From positions 1 through 64,000 of the forward strand of contig NZ_JASHIZ010000003.1 in the NCBI RefSeq assembly GCF_030733425.1: a stretch of DNA of 64,000 nucleotides, given 5' to 3'. Below are positions 1 to 12,422 of this stretch, one piece after another. How positions within the stretch are numbered: position 1 is the first letter of the stretch; every line of letters begins with the position of its first letter. The notes beneath the pieces are model-generated. The model did no database searches. It saw only the letters and a program-made list of their open reading frames with translations, and was not told the origin of the DNA. Origin of the DNA: Roseovarius sp. MMSF_3350 (lineage in GTDB: Bacteria > Pseudomonadota > Alphaproteobacteria > Rhodobacterales > Rhodobacteraceae). The translations under genes and the position numbers were made by a program.

Positions 1-2
1 CG

Positions 3-1376
<1,374 letters not shown>

Positions 1377-1379
1377 CCC

Positions 1380-2321
1380 ATGAGCCTGTTCCTGATCGTC
1401 CTCACCGCTTGCATCGTCACCTTCACCGCCCTCGTGCTGTGCGTGCTGGTCCATACCGACCGCACCCGCCGCCGCCACCAGGCCCGGATGCAGCGCGGCC
1501 TCGTCCGCCCCGGCCCCGCGGCGCCCAAACCGCCGCGCCGGACCGTTCGCGACACGCCCGACATCACCGGCCTCACCCCCCGGATAGAGGCGCTGCTGGA
1601 ACAGACCGGCCTGCGTCTGACGCCCACCGACATCTGCATCCAGATCGCCATCGCCGCACTGTCGATCTACGGCCTTGCGGTGCTCTATGCAGGGCTCAAC
1701 CCGCTCATCGCGCTGGTACTCGCCGTGGCCCTACCGGTCCTTTTGGCGCTGGTCGTGCTGCGCCACGCCCGCGCCCGCTACCGGGCCGCCTTCACCGAAG
1801 GGCTGCCCGAGGCGCTCGACATCTTCGCCCGCGGCCTGCGCGCCGGGCGGCCCATCGCCGATTCCCTGCGCATCGTGGTTGACACCACCACCGGCCCCGT
1901 GCAGGCCGAGTTCGCCCGAACCCATGGCGAGATCTGCCTCGGCACCGCCCTGCCCGACAGCCTCGCCGCGCTCTACCAGCGCCTGCGCACCGCCGAGATC
2001 GGTTTCTTCGCCGTCGCCACAGCGCTCCAGGCGGACTCGGGCGGCAACCTCGTCGAGACGCTGGAGAACCTCGCCGAGCAGCTGCGCGAACGCCGCAAGC
2101 TGCGCAAGAAGGCCCGCGCGCTCTCGTCCGAGGCCCGCGCCAGCGCCATGATTCTCGCGGCGCTTCCCTTCTGCATCGCGCTCGCACTCTTCGTGTTGAA
2201 CGGCGCCTATCTGAAACCGCTCTTCACCGATCCGCGCGGCCAGGTGATGGCGGCGGCGGCCCTGACCAGCGTGGCACTCGGGGTGTTCGTGATGGCCCGG
2301 ATGGGACGTCCCGATGTCTGA
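1380..2321 (+). CDS. tadB: TadB, inner-membrane platform protein of the Tad pilus
   Basis: A 313-residue type II secretion F-domain protein. It pairs with TadC to form the membrane platform on which the CpaF ATPase acts. An N-terminal hydrophobic segment (about residues 3-22) is followed by a basic cytoplasmic stretch, a membrane region near residues 85-125, the T2SSF helical domain, and two C-terminal membrane segments. A GGAGG ribosome site overlaps the cpaF stop just ahead of the ATG. The end overlaps the tadC start by 8 nt, so translation is probably coupled. Confidence 0.92.
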   Translation: MSLFLIVLTACIVTFTALVLCVLVHTDRTRRRHQARMQRGLVRPGPAAPKPPRRTVRDTPDITGLTPRIEALLEQTGLRLTPTDICIQIAIAALSIYGLAVLYAGLNPLIALVLAVALPVLLALVVLRHARARYRAAFTEGLPEALDIFARGLRAGRPIADSLRIVVDTTTGPVQAEFARTHGEICLGTALPDSLAALYQRLRTAEIGFFAVATALQADSGGNLVETLENLAEQLRERRKLRKKARALSSEARASAMILAALPFCIALALFVLNGAYLKPLFTDPRGQVMAAAALTSVALGVFVMARMGRPDV

Positions 2322-3291
2322 GACAGCCATGGATATCCTGTCCTGGATGGCCTTCGCCGGGCTGATGCTGGTGGCCCTCGGACTCGGCGCGCTGGTCGAC
2401 ACCGAGCGGCGCCGCTCGGTCCTGATGCTGCGCCTGCGCCGCGCGAGCGGCGAAACGCTGCCCGCCCGCAACGCTGCCCCAAGTGCCGCACCCCGGACAG
2501 GCACGCTCGCCCGGGCCGGCGCGGCGCTGCGCCGGATCGTCCTGCGCATGGGCGAACGCCTGTCGGTCATTCTGGGCGGCGAGGCGCGCGACACCGCCGC
2601 CGACCTGCGCTCGGCAGGGTATCGCAGCCGCGACGCCCTTCTGGTCTTCGCTTTCCTGAAAACGGTCCTGCCCGTCGGCGCCTTCCTGTCCGGCGGCGCG
2701 TGGGTGGTGACCGTCTATCCCATCGGCATGCCTGCGCTCATCCCTTCGGCCATCGTACTGGCCGTGGCGCTCGGCCTGTCGATGGGTGTCGACATGGTGG
2801 TCGATTCCCGCCGCCGCGCCCGCATGGGCCAAATCCGCCGCAGCTTTCCCGACCTGCTGGAACTGCTGGTGATCGCCTCCGAAGCGGGGCAAGGCCCGCA
2901 GCAGGCGCTGCACCGCGTCGCGCGAGAGCTGCAATACAGCGCCCCCGAGCTTGCCGCAGAGACCCGCCAGCTGGTGGCCGAAATCGGCATGACCAACGAC
3001 CGCCGCACCGCCTATGACAAGCTGCGCGCCCGCGTGCCACTGCCCGAGATCGCCATCTTCACCCAGGCCCTGGACCAGTCCGACACCTACGGCACGCCCT
3101 TCGCCCGCGCCATGCGCAACCTGGTGTCCGAGCAGCGCGCCAACCGTCTGATCGCGATGGAGGAAAAGGCCGCCCGCCTGCCCGTTCTGATGACCATCCC
3201 GCTGATCTTCTGCATCATGCCGGCGGTCTTCGTGGTGCTGGTCGGACCCGCAGCACTCTCGATCTTCGACAACATCCTCGCGGGACGCTGA
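2314..3291 (+). CDS. tadC: TadC, second inner-membrane platform protein of the Tad pilus
   Basis: A 325-residue T2SSF-domain protein, paralogous to TadB and forming the membrane platform with it. Hydrophobic segments lie near residues 5-25, 110-155 and 285-320. Between them is the conserved helical F domain, with a SFPDLLELLVIASEAGQG-type stretch. The ATG at 2314 overlaps the tadB stop; an in-frame ATG at 2329 is the alternative start. It lies between tadB and tadE in the standard order for alphaproteobacterial tad loci. Confidence 0.91.
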   Translation: MSETAMDILSWMAFAGLMLVALGLGALVDTERRRSVLMLRLRRASGETLPARNAAPSAAPRTGTLARAGAALRRIVLRMGERLSVILGGEARDTAADLRSAGYRSRDALLVFAFLKTVLPVGAFLSGGAWVVTVYPIGMPALIPSAIVLAVALGLSMGVDMVVDSRRRARMGQIRRSFPDLLELLVIASEAGQGPQQALHRVARELQYSAPELAAETRQLVAEIGMTNDRRTAYDKLRARVPLPEIAIFTQALDQSDTYGTPFARAMRNLVSEQRANRLIAMEEKAARLPVLMTIPLIFCIMPAVFVVLVGPAALSIFDNILAGR

Positions 3292-3295
3292 GACC

Positions 3296-3730
3296 ATGAT
3301 ACTGCACCGCCTCACAACCGCCGCCCGCCGCTTCGCCCGTGACACCACCGGCGCCGTCGCCATCGAGTTCATGCTGATCGCGCCGATCCTCTTTGCGCTG
3401 ATCCTCGGCATCATCACCCTGGGCTTCTACATGGGCGTCAGCCATTCGGTGCAACAGCTGGCCGCCGGCGCCGCCCGCGCCTCGGTCGCGGGCCTGGACG
3501 AGATCGAGCGGCGCGACATCGCAACCACCTACCTTGCACAGGGCACCACCCGCTATCCGCTGCTGAAGGATGACGCACTCTCCACCTCGCTGGCCTATTC
3601 CGGCACGGCCACGGGCAGCATCACCGTCAACGTCACCTATGCCGCCGAAGGCACGCTGCTGGACGTGGCCAACGGCTTTCTCGGCCTCGGGATCGACACG
3701 ATCGAGGGGCAGGCCTATGTCGCCTACTGA
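3296..3730 (+). CDS. tadE: TadE-type pseudopilin of the Tad pilus
   Basis: A 144-residue minor pilin. After a short basic leader it shows a Flp-type prepilin signal: G-AVAIE-F followed by a hydrophobic helix (residues about 18-45). Such leaders are cut by the TadV/CpaA prepilin peptidase, and the helix anchors the protein before assembly. The remainder is a small periplasmic domain. It follows tadC by 4 nt and overlaps the tadG start, so it belongs to the same transcript. Confidence 0.87.
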   Translation: MILHRLTTAARRFARDTTGAVAIEFMLIAPILFALILGIITLGFYMGVSHSVQQLAAGAARASVAGLDEIERRDIATTYLAQGTTRYPLLKDDALSTSLAYSGTATGSITVNVTYAAEGTLLDVANGFLGLGIDTIEGQAYVAY

Positions 3731-5498
3731 CCGCATCGCCCGCTTTGCCCGCGACGATTCCGGCGTCGTGGCCATCATCGTGTCGCTGATGCTGACCGTG
3801 CTCTTCGGGTTCGTCGCGCTCGGCGTCGACGTGGCCGCGCTCTACCGCGACCGCGCCCGGCTTCAGGCCACCAGCGACCTCGGCGCGCTCAGCGCAGTGG
3901 CCGACGCCTCCGCCGCCGAGACCCGCGCCATCGACGCCATCATGGGCAACGGCCGCGCCGCCTCCACGCTCTCCGAGCTGCAAACCGGGCGATACTTCCG
4001 CAACCCCGCCATCCCCCGGACCGAGCGGTTCGTGCCGCTCGACGCCGGCACCGCCGGCGTGAACGCCGCGCGGGTCACGCTCAGCGACGCCTCGCCGCTC
4101 TATTTCGCACAGATCTTCAGCGGCACGCCCACCATCGACCTCAGCCGCAGCGCCCTGGCCACCCGTACCGGCGCGGCCAGTTTTTCACTGAACAGCCATC
4201 TGGCCGATCTCGACCCCGCAGCCCTCGATGCGGTGCTGACCGCCAAATACGGCGCCGATGCCGCGGTCGGCGTGGGCAACCTTGCCCTGCTGGCGGAAGC
4301 GCAGATCAACCTCGGCACCCTGATGGAAACCCTCGACGCCCTCACCGGCGGTGCCTCGCGCAATCCCGCCGACGTGCTGAACCTCGTCACCTCCGCCGAC
4401 ACCCTGCTCGATGCGCTCGCCTCCGACCTGCCGCCCGCCCTCGTCGGCAGTCTCGCCGGGCTTGCCGGTGCCGTCGCGGGAAAGAAAATAGACGTGGCCG
4501 CGGTCGTCGGCGGCATCGACACGCGCCTGGGCCTGACCGCCACCGACTTCCTGACCGAGATCGACGTCTCCGCCCTCGACATCGTCAAGGCCGTCGTCGC
4601 CGCCGAAGCGCTCGATCCGGCCGCATCGCTGGGCCTCGACCTCGACGTGGCGGGCATCGTCGGCGTCGACGCACAACTGTCCGCCGGCGAACCGCCCGCG
4701 CAGTCCGGCTGGGTCGGGCTGGGCGAGGAAGGCGTGCAATTGCACCGCGCCGCCGCGCGCCTCGCGCTCGATATAGATGTCGATCCCGGCCTGCTGACCG
4801 GGCTGGCCGGCGAGGTCACCGCCACCGATCTGCGCGTGCCGCTCTACGTGGAACTCGCCGGCGCCACCGCCACGCTTGACGAGATCGGCTGCAGTGCCTC
4901 GCGCGGCACGGACCTGGCCGCCTCCTTCTCGGTGTCGCACACGCCCCTGCACCCGCAGAACGGCACATCCGTCGCGGCGCTCTACCTCGGCACGCTGCCC
5001 GCGGGCGCCGGCGCCAGCGACGCGATCGACCCTGCAAGCCTCGGCTTCGCCGATCTGCTGACCGTGCGCATCGCCATCCCGGTGCCGCTCCTGCCCGACC
5101 TGGTGCTGGCCGACCTTGTGGTCCAGGCCCGCAGCCACGTCAGCGTCGGCAGTTCCGACACCGATCGCATCACGTTCACTCATGGCGATATGGCCGCCGG
5201 CGACACCGTGCGCGGCTTCGGCTCGGAACTGCTGGTGACCAACGCCGTCAGCACGCTCCTGTCGTCCGAGCATACCGAACTGCGCATCAGGCCCGACCAG
5301 CAGGGACTTGTCACCGGCCTGGCGGCCCCGGTGGTCAACACCCTGCTCGCCAACCTTCCGGCCCAGCTTCTGGCCGCGCTCACCACGCCGGTCGACGGGG
5401 TGGTCGACGGCGCGCTGGCAAGTGTCGGACTGGAACTCGGCGCAGGCGAACTGACCCTGACCGGGCATCACTGCGAACGCGTTCGGCTGGTGCAGTGA
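3717..5498 (+). CDS. tadG: TadG-like Tad pilus assembly protein
   Basis: I choose the ATG at 3717, which overlaps the tadE stop and gives a 593-residue protein that opens directly on a TadE/G-like leader (RDDSGVVAIIVS followed by a hydrophobic helix at about residues 16-38). The frame is open further upstream, but that part runs through tadE in another frame and is not credible. The helix is followed by the usual TadG 'AALYRDRARLQATSDLGALSA' type segment, then a long Ala/Leu/Asp-rich periplasmic region. A C-terminal Cys pair could form a disulfide. It is the last tad gene here. The next gene is on the opposite strand 15 nt away. Confidence 0.85.
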   Translation: MSPTDRIARFARDDSGVVAIIVSLMLTVLFGFVALGVDVAALYRDRARLQATSDLGALSAVADASAAETRAIDAIMGNGRAASTLSELQTGRYFRNPAIPRTERFVPLDAGTAGVNAARVTLSDASPLYFAQIFSGTPTIDLSRSALATRTGAASFSLNSHLADLDPAALDAVLTAKYGADAAVGVGNLALLAEAQINLGTLMETLDALTGGASRNPADVLNLVTSADTLLDALASDLPPALVGSLAGLAGAVAGKKIDVAAVVGGIDTRLGLTATDFLTEIDVSALDIVKAVVAAEALDPAASLGLDLDVAGIVGVDAQLSAGEPPAQSGWVGLGEEGVQLHRAAARLALDIDVDPGLLTGLAGEVTATDLRVPLYVELAGATATLDEIGCSASRGTDLAASFSVSHTPLHPQNGTSVAALYLGTLPAGAGASDAIDPASLGFADLLTVRIAIPVPLLPDLVLADLVVQARSHVSVGSSDTDRITFTHGDMAAGDTVRGFGSELLVTNAVSTLLSSEHTELRIRPDQQGLVTGLAAPVVNTLLANLPAQLLAALTTPVDGVVDGALASVGLELGAGELTLTGHHCERVRLVQ

Positions 5499-5513
5499 TG
5501 CCGGCGGCCCGTA

Positions 5514-6074
5514 TCAGGCCGCGTGCTGCTTGCGGCGCCCGACCAGCGGCAGGGCGTCCTTGGTGCTGATCTTGGAGGCGGGCTCCTCGGCCTCGCGCGC
5601 CATCGACACCACCTCGTCAGTGACGAAGGCGATCAGCTGGTAGCGCGATTCAAGCCCCGATTTCTGATAGATCCGGCCAAGCTGCGATTTCACCGTGGTT
5701 ATCGCGCTGCCGCGCATCTCGGCGATTTCGCTGTTGGAGAATCCCTTGGCCACGAAAATCGCCACGTCCGCCTCGGCCTGCGACAGGCTCCAGTCCGGCG
5801 CGTGGCGCAGGATGACGGTCTCCTTGGCGACGGGTTCACTCATGCCCGGGGCCAGCTTTTCACGGCGCTTCTGCACCATGTGCCGGCTCAGCTGCGTGCA
5901 GGCGACATAGGCCACCACCGACGTCAGCGCGAAGAACAGCGCGAAAAGTCCCGACAGCGCCGCAAAGCTCGGCGCGGACACTTCGCCCCCATAGGCGAAA
6001 TGGACGACAAGCAACGTCTTCAGTGCTGCGATGACCGAAACAAGGACAGATCCGAAAATCCAGATACGTGACAT
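5514..6074 (-). CDS. Membrane-anchored LuxR-type HTH regulator
   Basis: A 186-residue protein with two predicted membrane segments at the N terminus (about residues 4-27 and 38-60), a basic linker, and a C-terminal LuxR/GerE helix-turn-helix (about residues 96-152, including LSQAEADVA, GFSNSEIAEMRG and ITTVKSQLGRIYQKSGL). No receiver or autoinducer-binding domain is present. The HTH should face the cytoplasm while tethered to the membrane. AGGAG lies about 9 nt before the ATG. It is convergent with tadG with almost no gap. Control of the tad locus is only an inference from position. Confidence 0.8.
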   Translation of the reverse strand: MSRIWIFGSVLVSVIAALKTLLVVHFAYGGEVSAPSFAALSGLFALFFALTSVVAYVACTQLSRHMVQKRREKLAPGMSEPVAKETVILRHAPDWSLSQAEADVAIFVAKGFSNSEIAEMRGSAITTVKSQLGRIYQKSGLESRYQLIAFVTDEVVSMAREAEEPASKISTKDALPLVGRRKQHAA

Positions 6075-6227
6075 TAATGATTACTCCTGTGCGCGCTGCA
6101 TTCGGGCCGGACTTTTAATCGGAATTAAGGCAAATTTGAGGAAACCGTTTCCCCGCTACGGACAATTTTGCGGAAATTTCGCGCCTGACGCGCGAGTCGC
6201 CCACGACATGCAACCGCAGGCCTCACC

Positions 6228-7730
6228 TTACCCCGCGTAAACCACGCTCCAGCGCTCGATCAATCCCTGCTGAAGCTGCTTGGCCCGCCGGTTCCAGCTG
6301 GACGCGCCCGGCGGGCTCACATCCGACCGGCTGTCGATCGGCGCACGCAGGCTCTCGTTGTGGGTAAAGACGGCAAACGCCAGTTCGGTGCCGTCCGGCG
6401 CCGTGGCATACCCCGCCAGCGTGCTGACGAAATACAGCGTCCCGGTCTTCGAGGCGACCTTCACGGGATGGTCGGCCATGATCCCGCCATTGCTGTCGCG
6501 CATCCCGAACGGCTTCAGGATCGGCTTCAGCCGCCCGTCCCCGTGCACGCGCGCCAGCCCCCGCGCCATGGCCAGCGGCGTCACCCGCGATGTCTCACCC
6601 AGGCCCGAGTGATCGACCAGCATCGCGCCGGTCATGCCCAGTTCCTCTTGCGCCCATTTGCTCATCTCGGCACCCGAGGCCGCGAGGTCCGCGCGCCGGC
6701 CCAGCCGCGCGGCGCTGGCGGTCATCCCCACCAGCTCGGCGGTCAGGTTGTTGGAATATTTCAACATATCCTTCAGGATCGGCACCAGCGGCTCGCTCAG
6801 ATGGCTGACCAGCACCTCGCCCTCGGGTTGATCGTCGAACGTCTCTCCGGCGGTAACCGTCACGCCCTGCGCCTGCGCCAGCGCGGTGAACACCTCGGCG
6901 GCATAGTCCCCGGGCCGCCGCACCGGCAGCCAGCGCGCGCCGCCATTGCCCAGCGCCCCCGCCGCCACGGTCCAGCTGTCATGATCGCCCGCGTCCTCGT
7001 AGGTATAGACCGGTCCCTTGCGGTTCGTGACGCGCATCCGCGCCACACGCACCGACGGGCGATAGCGACCCGACCGCGCGTCCATCGAGACCGAGTATTC
7101 CCCGCCGGAACGCTTCCACTCGAAATGTACCCGGTTGAAGTTCAGGTTCAGCCCCGACAGCGAAGGGTTGTATCCCACGTGCAGGGGCTGCTCATCGTCG
7201 ATGAAACGGACAAAGGGCAATGCCCCGTCCCAGGCGCGCAGCTTGCCTGTCACCCGGGTCACCCCGGCCGCCTTCAGCCGTGCGGCCATGTCCGCGAGCC
7301 CATCGGTGTCCAGCACCGGGTCGCCGCCGCCCGCCAGCACCAGGTCGCCCTCCAGCACACCGTCCTTCACCGGCCCGGTCGCAATCAGCCGCGTCTCAAA
7401 GCGATAATCCTCGCCCAGCGTCTCCAGTGCGTAAATCGCGGTGACCGCCTTCATCACGCTCGCCGGCGGCATGCCTGCGCCCGCGTTGTGACCCTCCAGC
7501 ACTCTGCCGGTCTTCACGTCGATGACCGTGAACCCCACATCGCCGCCCAGCTTGGCGCGCTCGATCAGCGCATCGATGCTCGGGACCGAGCGAATGCGGG
7601 CCGCCTCGGCGCCACCCTCGGGGCGCAACTGCGGCCGCAACGAAACCTCGGGCGCATTGGCCATCGCGCCGCCCGCCAGGCTGGCCAGCGCCGTCGTCAA
7701 CAAAAAACGTCTGGAAATGTCTCTTCGCAT
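6228..7730 (-). CDS. dacB: D-alanyl-D-alanine carboxypeptidase/endopeptidase (PBP4, DacB)
   Basis: Periplasmic class C penicillin-binding protein that trims or cuts peptidoglycan cross-links. In the 500-residue product the three active-site motifs are present: SVMK (Ser91/Lys94), SNN (Ser326/Asn328) and KTG (Lys428). I start at the ATG at 7730, because this places a twin-arginine-like leader (MRRDISRRFLLTTALA, ending near AMANA) at the N terminus. An ATG at 7772 would add 14 residues without export character. It lies 78 nt downstream of nadD on the same strand, so the two may share a transcript. Confidence 0.92.
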   Translation of the reverse strand: MRRDISRRFLLTTALASLAGGAMANAPEVSLRPQLRPEGGAEAARIRSVPSIDALIERAKLGGDVGFTVIDVKTGRVLEGHNAGAGMPPASVMKAVTAIYALETLGEDYRFETRLIATGPVKDGVLEGDLVLAGGGDPVLDTDGLADMAARLKAAGVTRVTGKLRAWDGALPFVRFIDDEQPLHVGYNPSLSGLNLNFNRVHFEWKRSGGEYSVSMDARSGRYRPSVRVARMRVTNRKGPVYTYEDAGDHDSWTVAAGALGNGGARWLPVRRPGDYAAEVFTALAQAQGVTVTAGETFDDQPEGEVLVSHLSEPLVPILKDMLKYSNNLTAELVGMTASAARLGRRADLAASGAEMSKWAQEELGMTGAMLVDHSGLGETSRVTPLAMARGLARVHGDGRLKPILKPFGMRDSNGGIMADHPVKVASKTGTLYFVSTLAGYATAPDGTELAFAVFTHNESLRAPIDSRSDVSPPGASSWNRRAKQLQQGLIERWSVVYAG

Positions 7731-7808
7731 GCGCCCAATTAACCCAAGCGTGGCGTGTCGCACAATCGGCAATTCGGCTCTGTCGGCGCCATTGTCGCGG
7801 CGCTCCGA

Positions 7809-8423
7809 TCAACTTTCCGAAATATCACCCCAGTCGCCCCGGGCCCGCAGGGCGGTCGACGACAGCGCACTCATCGGCACGTTGACGAAACACCACGCCG
7901 GCGCGTCGGCAAAGCGCAACGCCCGCGACTGCCGCGCCGGGATGCGCACCGTGCGATAGATCCGCGCCGGCTTCGACATCCGTGCCGAAATCCGCTGACC
8001 GGGACGGGCCAGAACGCCGATCGGCACCGTCTCCATGATCCGCTGCCAGTCCTGCCAGTGCTCGAACTGCGCCAGGTTGTCGGCGCCCATCAGCCAGACG
8101 AACTGCACATGCGGCCGCATCCTTTGCAGCACCACCAGCGTCTCGGCGGTAAAGCGCGTTCCGACCTGCGCCTCGAAATCGCTGACCTGGATGCGCGGAT
8201 GATCGACCAGCGCCCGGCACGCCGCCATCCGCCGCTCCAGCGGCTGCGGGCCCCGCGCCTTCAGCGGGTTGCCGGGGCTCACCAGCCACCACACCCGATC
8301 GAGGCCAAAGCGCCGCAGGGCCTCGCGGCTGATATGCACATGGCCGCCATGGGGCGGATCGAACGACCCCCCCAGCAGCCCGATCACCATGCCGGGCCGT
8401 GTCATCGGCAAGCGCACACGCAT
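7809..8423 (-). CDS. nadD: Nicotinate-nucleotide adenylyltransferase
   Basis: Adds AMP to nicotinate mononucleotide in NAD synthesis (cytoplasmic). The 204-residue protein carries the nucleotidyltransferase signature [11 protein letters not shown] near residues 18-28, the SPGNPLK loop, and a C-terminal SSTALR motif equivalent to the ISSTxxR of NadD. The ATG at 8423 has an AAAGGA site close upstream; Met7 and Met12 are possible alternatives. It is divergent from the GGDEF-EAL gene and upstream of dacB. NadD often sits beside rsfS/rlmH, but those genes are not here. Confidence 0.93.
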   Translation of the reverse strand: MRVRLPMTRPGMVIGLLGGSFDPPHGGHVHISREALRRFGLDRVWWLVSPGNPLKARGPQPLERRMAACRALVDHPRIQVSDFEAQVGTRFTAETLVVLQRMRPHVQFVWLMGADNLAQFEHWQDWQRIMETVPIGVLARPGQRISARMSKPARIYRTVRIPARQSRALRFADAPAWCFVNVPMSALSSTALRARGDWGDISES

Positions 8424-8597
8424 GTCCTTTCCCTCCGCGCTCCCTGAAATCGCCGGGATGCCGCGCGATGTCCAGCCTTTTCAGCGCCGGGCCATATCGC
8501 GGGATTCGGCGCAATTTTAGTGATTTAGCCCTTGCGCCGGCACCGGTTGTTAAGCCGCCTGTGGCATGACGCCTCCCAGGTGAGAGACAACAAGGGT

Positions 8598-10457
8598 ATG
8601 GGCGTGGCACAAGATGGCAACAGGCCGACCCCGCATTCCCCACATGCGGCGCAGGGGACGGATGCGGACATGTTGCGCCCGCCGCCCTCCGCCGCCGACC
8701 TGCCCTATTGCCCGCAATTCCTCAACCGGATCCGGGACGCCGTCATCATCCAGGATATCGAAGGCCGCCTGGAATGGATGAACCCCGCCGCCGAGGCGAT
8801 GTTCCGCGTCACCCTCGACGCCGTCCGCGGGATCAAGGTGATGGGCCACGTCCTGCCCGATGGCGCCCGGGTCGATCCGGCCAAGATCGCCGCCTTCCGC
8901 TACGACATCGACAGCGGCATCTTCCGTCGCGACCACCTCGCCCGGCACAAGCGCGTGGGCGGCGAGACGTTCTGGAACCTGCACAGCTTCACCCTGCTGA
9001 CCACGCCCACGGGCCACAAGGTCGCCGTCACCTGCCGCGACGTGACCGAAACCGTGGAAACCGAACAGGACCTGCGCCGCGGACAGGCGCGGCTGCAACA
9101 CGCCGCCCATCACGACACCCTGACGGGGCTCGCCAACCGCAAGCGCCTCTCGCAATACATGGGGTCCGACATCCTGCGCCGCGCGCTGGCCGACCGGCGC
9201 GTCGGCGTGCTGCATCTCGACCTCGACAAGTTCAAGGAGATCAACGACACGCTCGGCCACGCCGCCGGCGACGCCGCTCTCCTTCACGTGGCCGACCTCC
9301 TGCGCCGCTTCTGCGGCCCGCAGGACCTCGCCTGCCGCATCGGCGGCGACGAATTCGTGCTGGTCTGCCTCGGCATGACGACCGAGGACGCCCTGCTGAC
9401 CCGCGCCGAACTGCTGCTCGGCGCCGCCCACGATCCGCTCAACTGGAACGACCAGGCCATCCGCGTGGGCCTGTCGATCGGCGCCTGCCTCGCGCAGGAC
9501 GGTGCCGAAAGCGGCGAAACCCTCATCCATCACGCCGATCAGGCTCTCTACGAGGCCAAGACCCGCGGTCGGGGCCGGGTCATGCTCTACACCCCCGCCC
9601 TGGGCCACGTGCAGATCGCGCAGAACCGGCTGGCCCGCGAACTGCGCCTCGCCACCGCCGAAAGACAATTGACCGTGCACCTCCAGCCCCAGCTCGACCT
9701 GGCCCGCGGCCGCATCACCGGCTGCGAGACGCTGCTGCGTTGGAACCACCCCCGGCTTGGCCTCCTGCCCCCCGGCGCGTTCTTCGAGACCGCCCGCCGC
9801 ACCGGCGTGCTGGCCGATCTCGACTACCAGTCGATGCACCTGTCGCTCGACGCGCTCACACGCGTGCACGCGGCCGGCTTCGACGATCTGACCATCGCCC
9901 TCAACGTCTCGGCCGAGGCGTTGACCGACGTGAACTATCCCGGCCTGCTGGACTGGGCGCTGCAATCGCGCGGCCTCACGCCCTCGCAGATCTGCGTCGA
10001 GATCACCGAGACCACCATCCTCCAGGGCGGCGGCCGCACCATCGCCACCGCGGTCGAACGGCTCAAGCGCATGGGCACCCGCGTGGCGCTCGACGATTTC
10101 GGCACCGGCTATGCCGGCCTCGCCCACATCTCGGAGATCGAAGTCGACGAAATCAAGCTCGACCGCTCGCTCACCGCCAACATCGCCACCGATCCGCGCA
10201 ACCGCGCCATCGTCCGCTCGATCATCGAACTGTGCCGCAAGCTGGGCACCCATGTCACGGCCGAAGGAGTCGAAACCGCCGAACAGCTTCGCCTCCTGCG
10301 CGTCGCCCGCTGCCCTGCGATCCAGGGCTTCGTGCTGGCCCATCCCCAGCCCTGCGACGACATGATCGCGTGGCTCTCCGCCAACCTGCCCCTGCCCGCC
10401 GGTTTCGGCACGGCGCAGCCCGCCGCGCCCGTCGCCCGCCTGCGCCCCGCCACCTGA
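8598..10457 (+). CDS. PAS-GGDEF-EAL cyclic-di-GMP turnover protein
   Basis: A soluble protein (619 residues from the ATG at 8598; a TTG at 8532 and a GTG at 8580 are in frame upstream). The order is a PAS-like domain (about residues 40-150), a GGDEF domain with intact GGDEF at 249-253, then an EAL domain. The EAL signature reads ETL (377-379), but the metal and catalytic positions look kept: ALNVSAEAL, EITET, DDFGTGYAGL, EIKLDRS, EGVET, IQGF. The inhibitory I-site position holds GPQD instead of RxxD. The protein is probably an active phosphodiesterase with a cyclase domain that product cannot inhibit in the usual way. Its signal is unknown. Confidence 0.9.
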   Translation: MGVAQDGNRPTPHSPHAAQGTDADMLRPPPSAADLPYCPQFLNRIRDAVIIQDIEGRLEWMNPAAEAMFRVTLDAVRGIKVMGHVLPDGARVDPAKIAAFRYDIDSGIFRRDHLARHKRVGGETFWNLHSFTLLTTPTGHKVAVTCRDVTETVETEQDLRRGQARLQHAAHHDTLTGLANRKRLSQYMGSDILRRALADRRVGVLHLDLDKFKEINDTLGHAAGDAALLHVADLLRRFCGPQDLACRIGGDEFVLVCLGMTTEDALLTRAELLLGAAHDPLNWNDQAIRVGLSIGACLAQDGAESGETLIHHADQALYEAKTRGRGRVMLYTPALGHVQIAQNRLARELRLATAERQLTVHLQPQLDLARGRITGCETLLRWNHPRLGLLPPGAFFETARRTGVLADLDYQSMHLSLDALTRVHAAGFDDLTIALNVSAEALTDVNYPGLLDWALQSRGLTPSQICVEITETTILQGGGRTIATAVERLKRMGTRVALDDFGTGYAGLAHISEIEVDEIKLDRSLTANIATDPRNRAIVRSIIELCRKLGTHVTAEGVETAEQLRLLRVARCPAIQGFVLAHPQPCDDMIAWLSANLPLPAGFGTAQPAAPVARLRPAT

Positions 10458-10539
10458 CGCGTTTTGACCGTTTGAATTCGCCGCCCGGCGCGGTTACATG
10501 ACGCGCAACGCATTCCCTTCAGGAAGAAGAGCACGGAAA

Positions 10540-12195
<1,656 letters not shown>

Positions 12196-12296
12196 CATTT
12201 GGCTTGCAGCCAGATGTCACCCGTGCGCGAAAGCGTTTCCGCAGGAAATGCGTGCGCACCCCGGTAGCAAATCCGGGTGCCACCCTCCACGCCGCC

Positions 12297-12356
12297 GTCC
12301 CGGACTTGATCCGGGACCTCCGGACCCCGAGATCCTCGGGTCAAGCCCGAGGATGA
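12297..12356. repeat. Dispersed palindrome, copy 1 (with second arm)
   Basis: GTCCCGGA-CTTGA-TCCGGGAC followed by CCTC, then after a short spacer a second palindrome ATCCTCGGG-TCAAG-CCCGAGGAT. This is the most elaborate of five intergenic copies in the window; the others are at 15411, 29983, 35712 and 57132. It lies downstream of ettA. Confidence 0.8.
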
Positions 12357-12361
12357 CACAA

Positions 12362-12422
12362 GGCGGGGTGAAACCCCGCCCTACGTCCTGCAATACCTGT
12401 AGGGTGGGGTTTCACCCCACCC
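12362..12422. repeat. REP-like palindrome pair (BIME-like), outer pair
   Basis: Two inverted palindromes: GGCGGGGT-GAA-ACCCCGCC then CTAC (12362-12384), and GTAGGGTGGGGT-TTC-ACCCCACCC (12399-12422), 14 nt apart in opposite orientation. The second contains the stop codon of the neighbouring RAYT gene. The same core recurs twice inside that gene. REP pairs beside a RAYT transposase are the expected substrate arrangement. Confidence 0.85.

Noticed and set aside
3570-3716. An upstream extension of tadG inside tadE
   Set aside because: The extension translates to a Ser/Pro/Arg-rich stretch, while the ATG at 3717 opens directly on the TadG leader.
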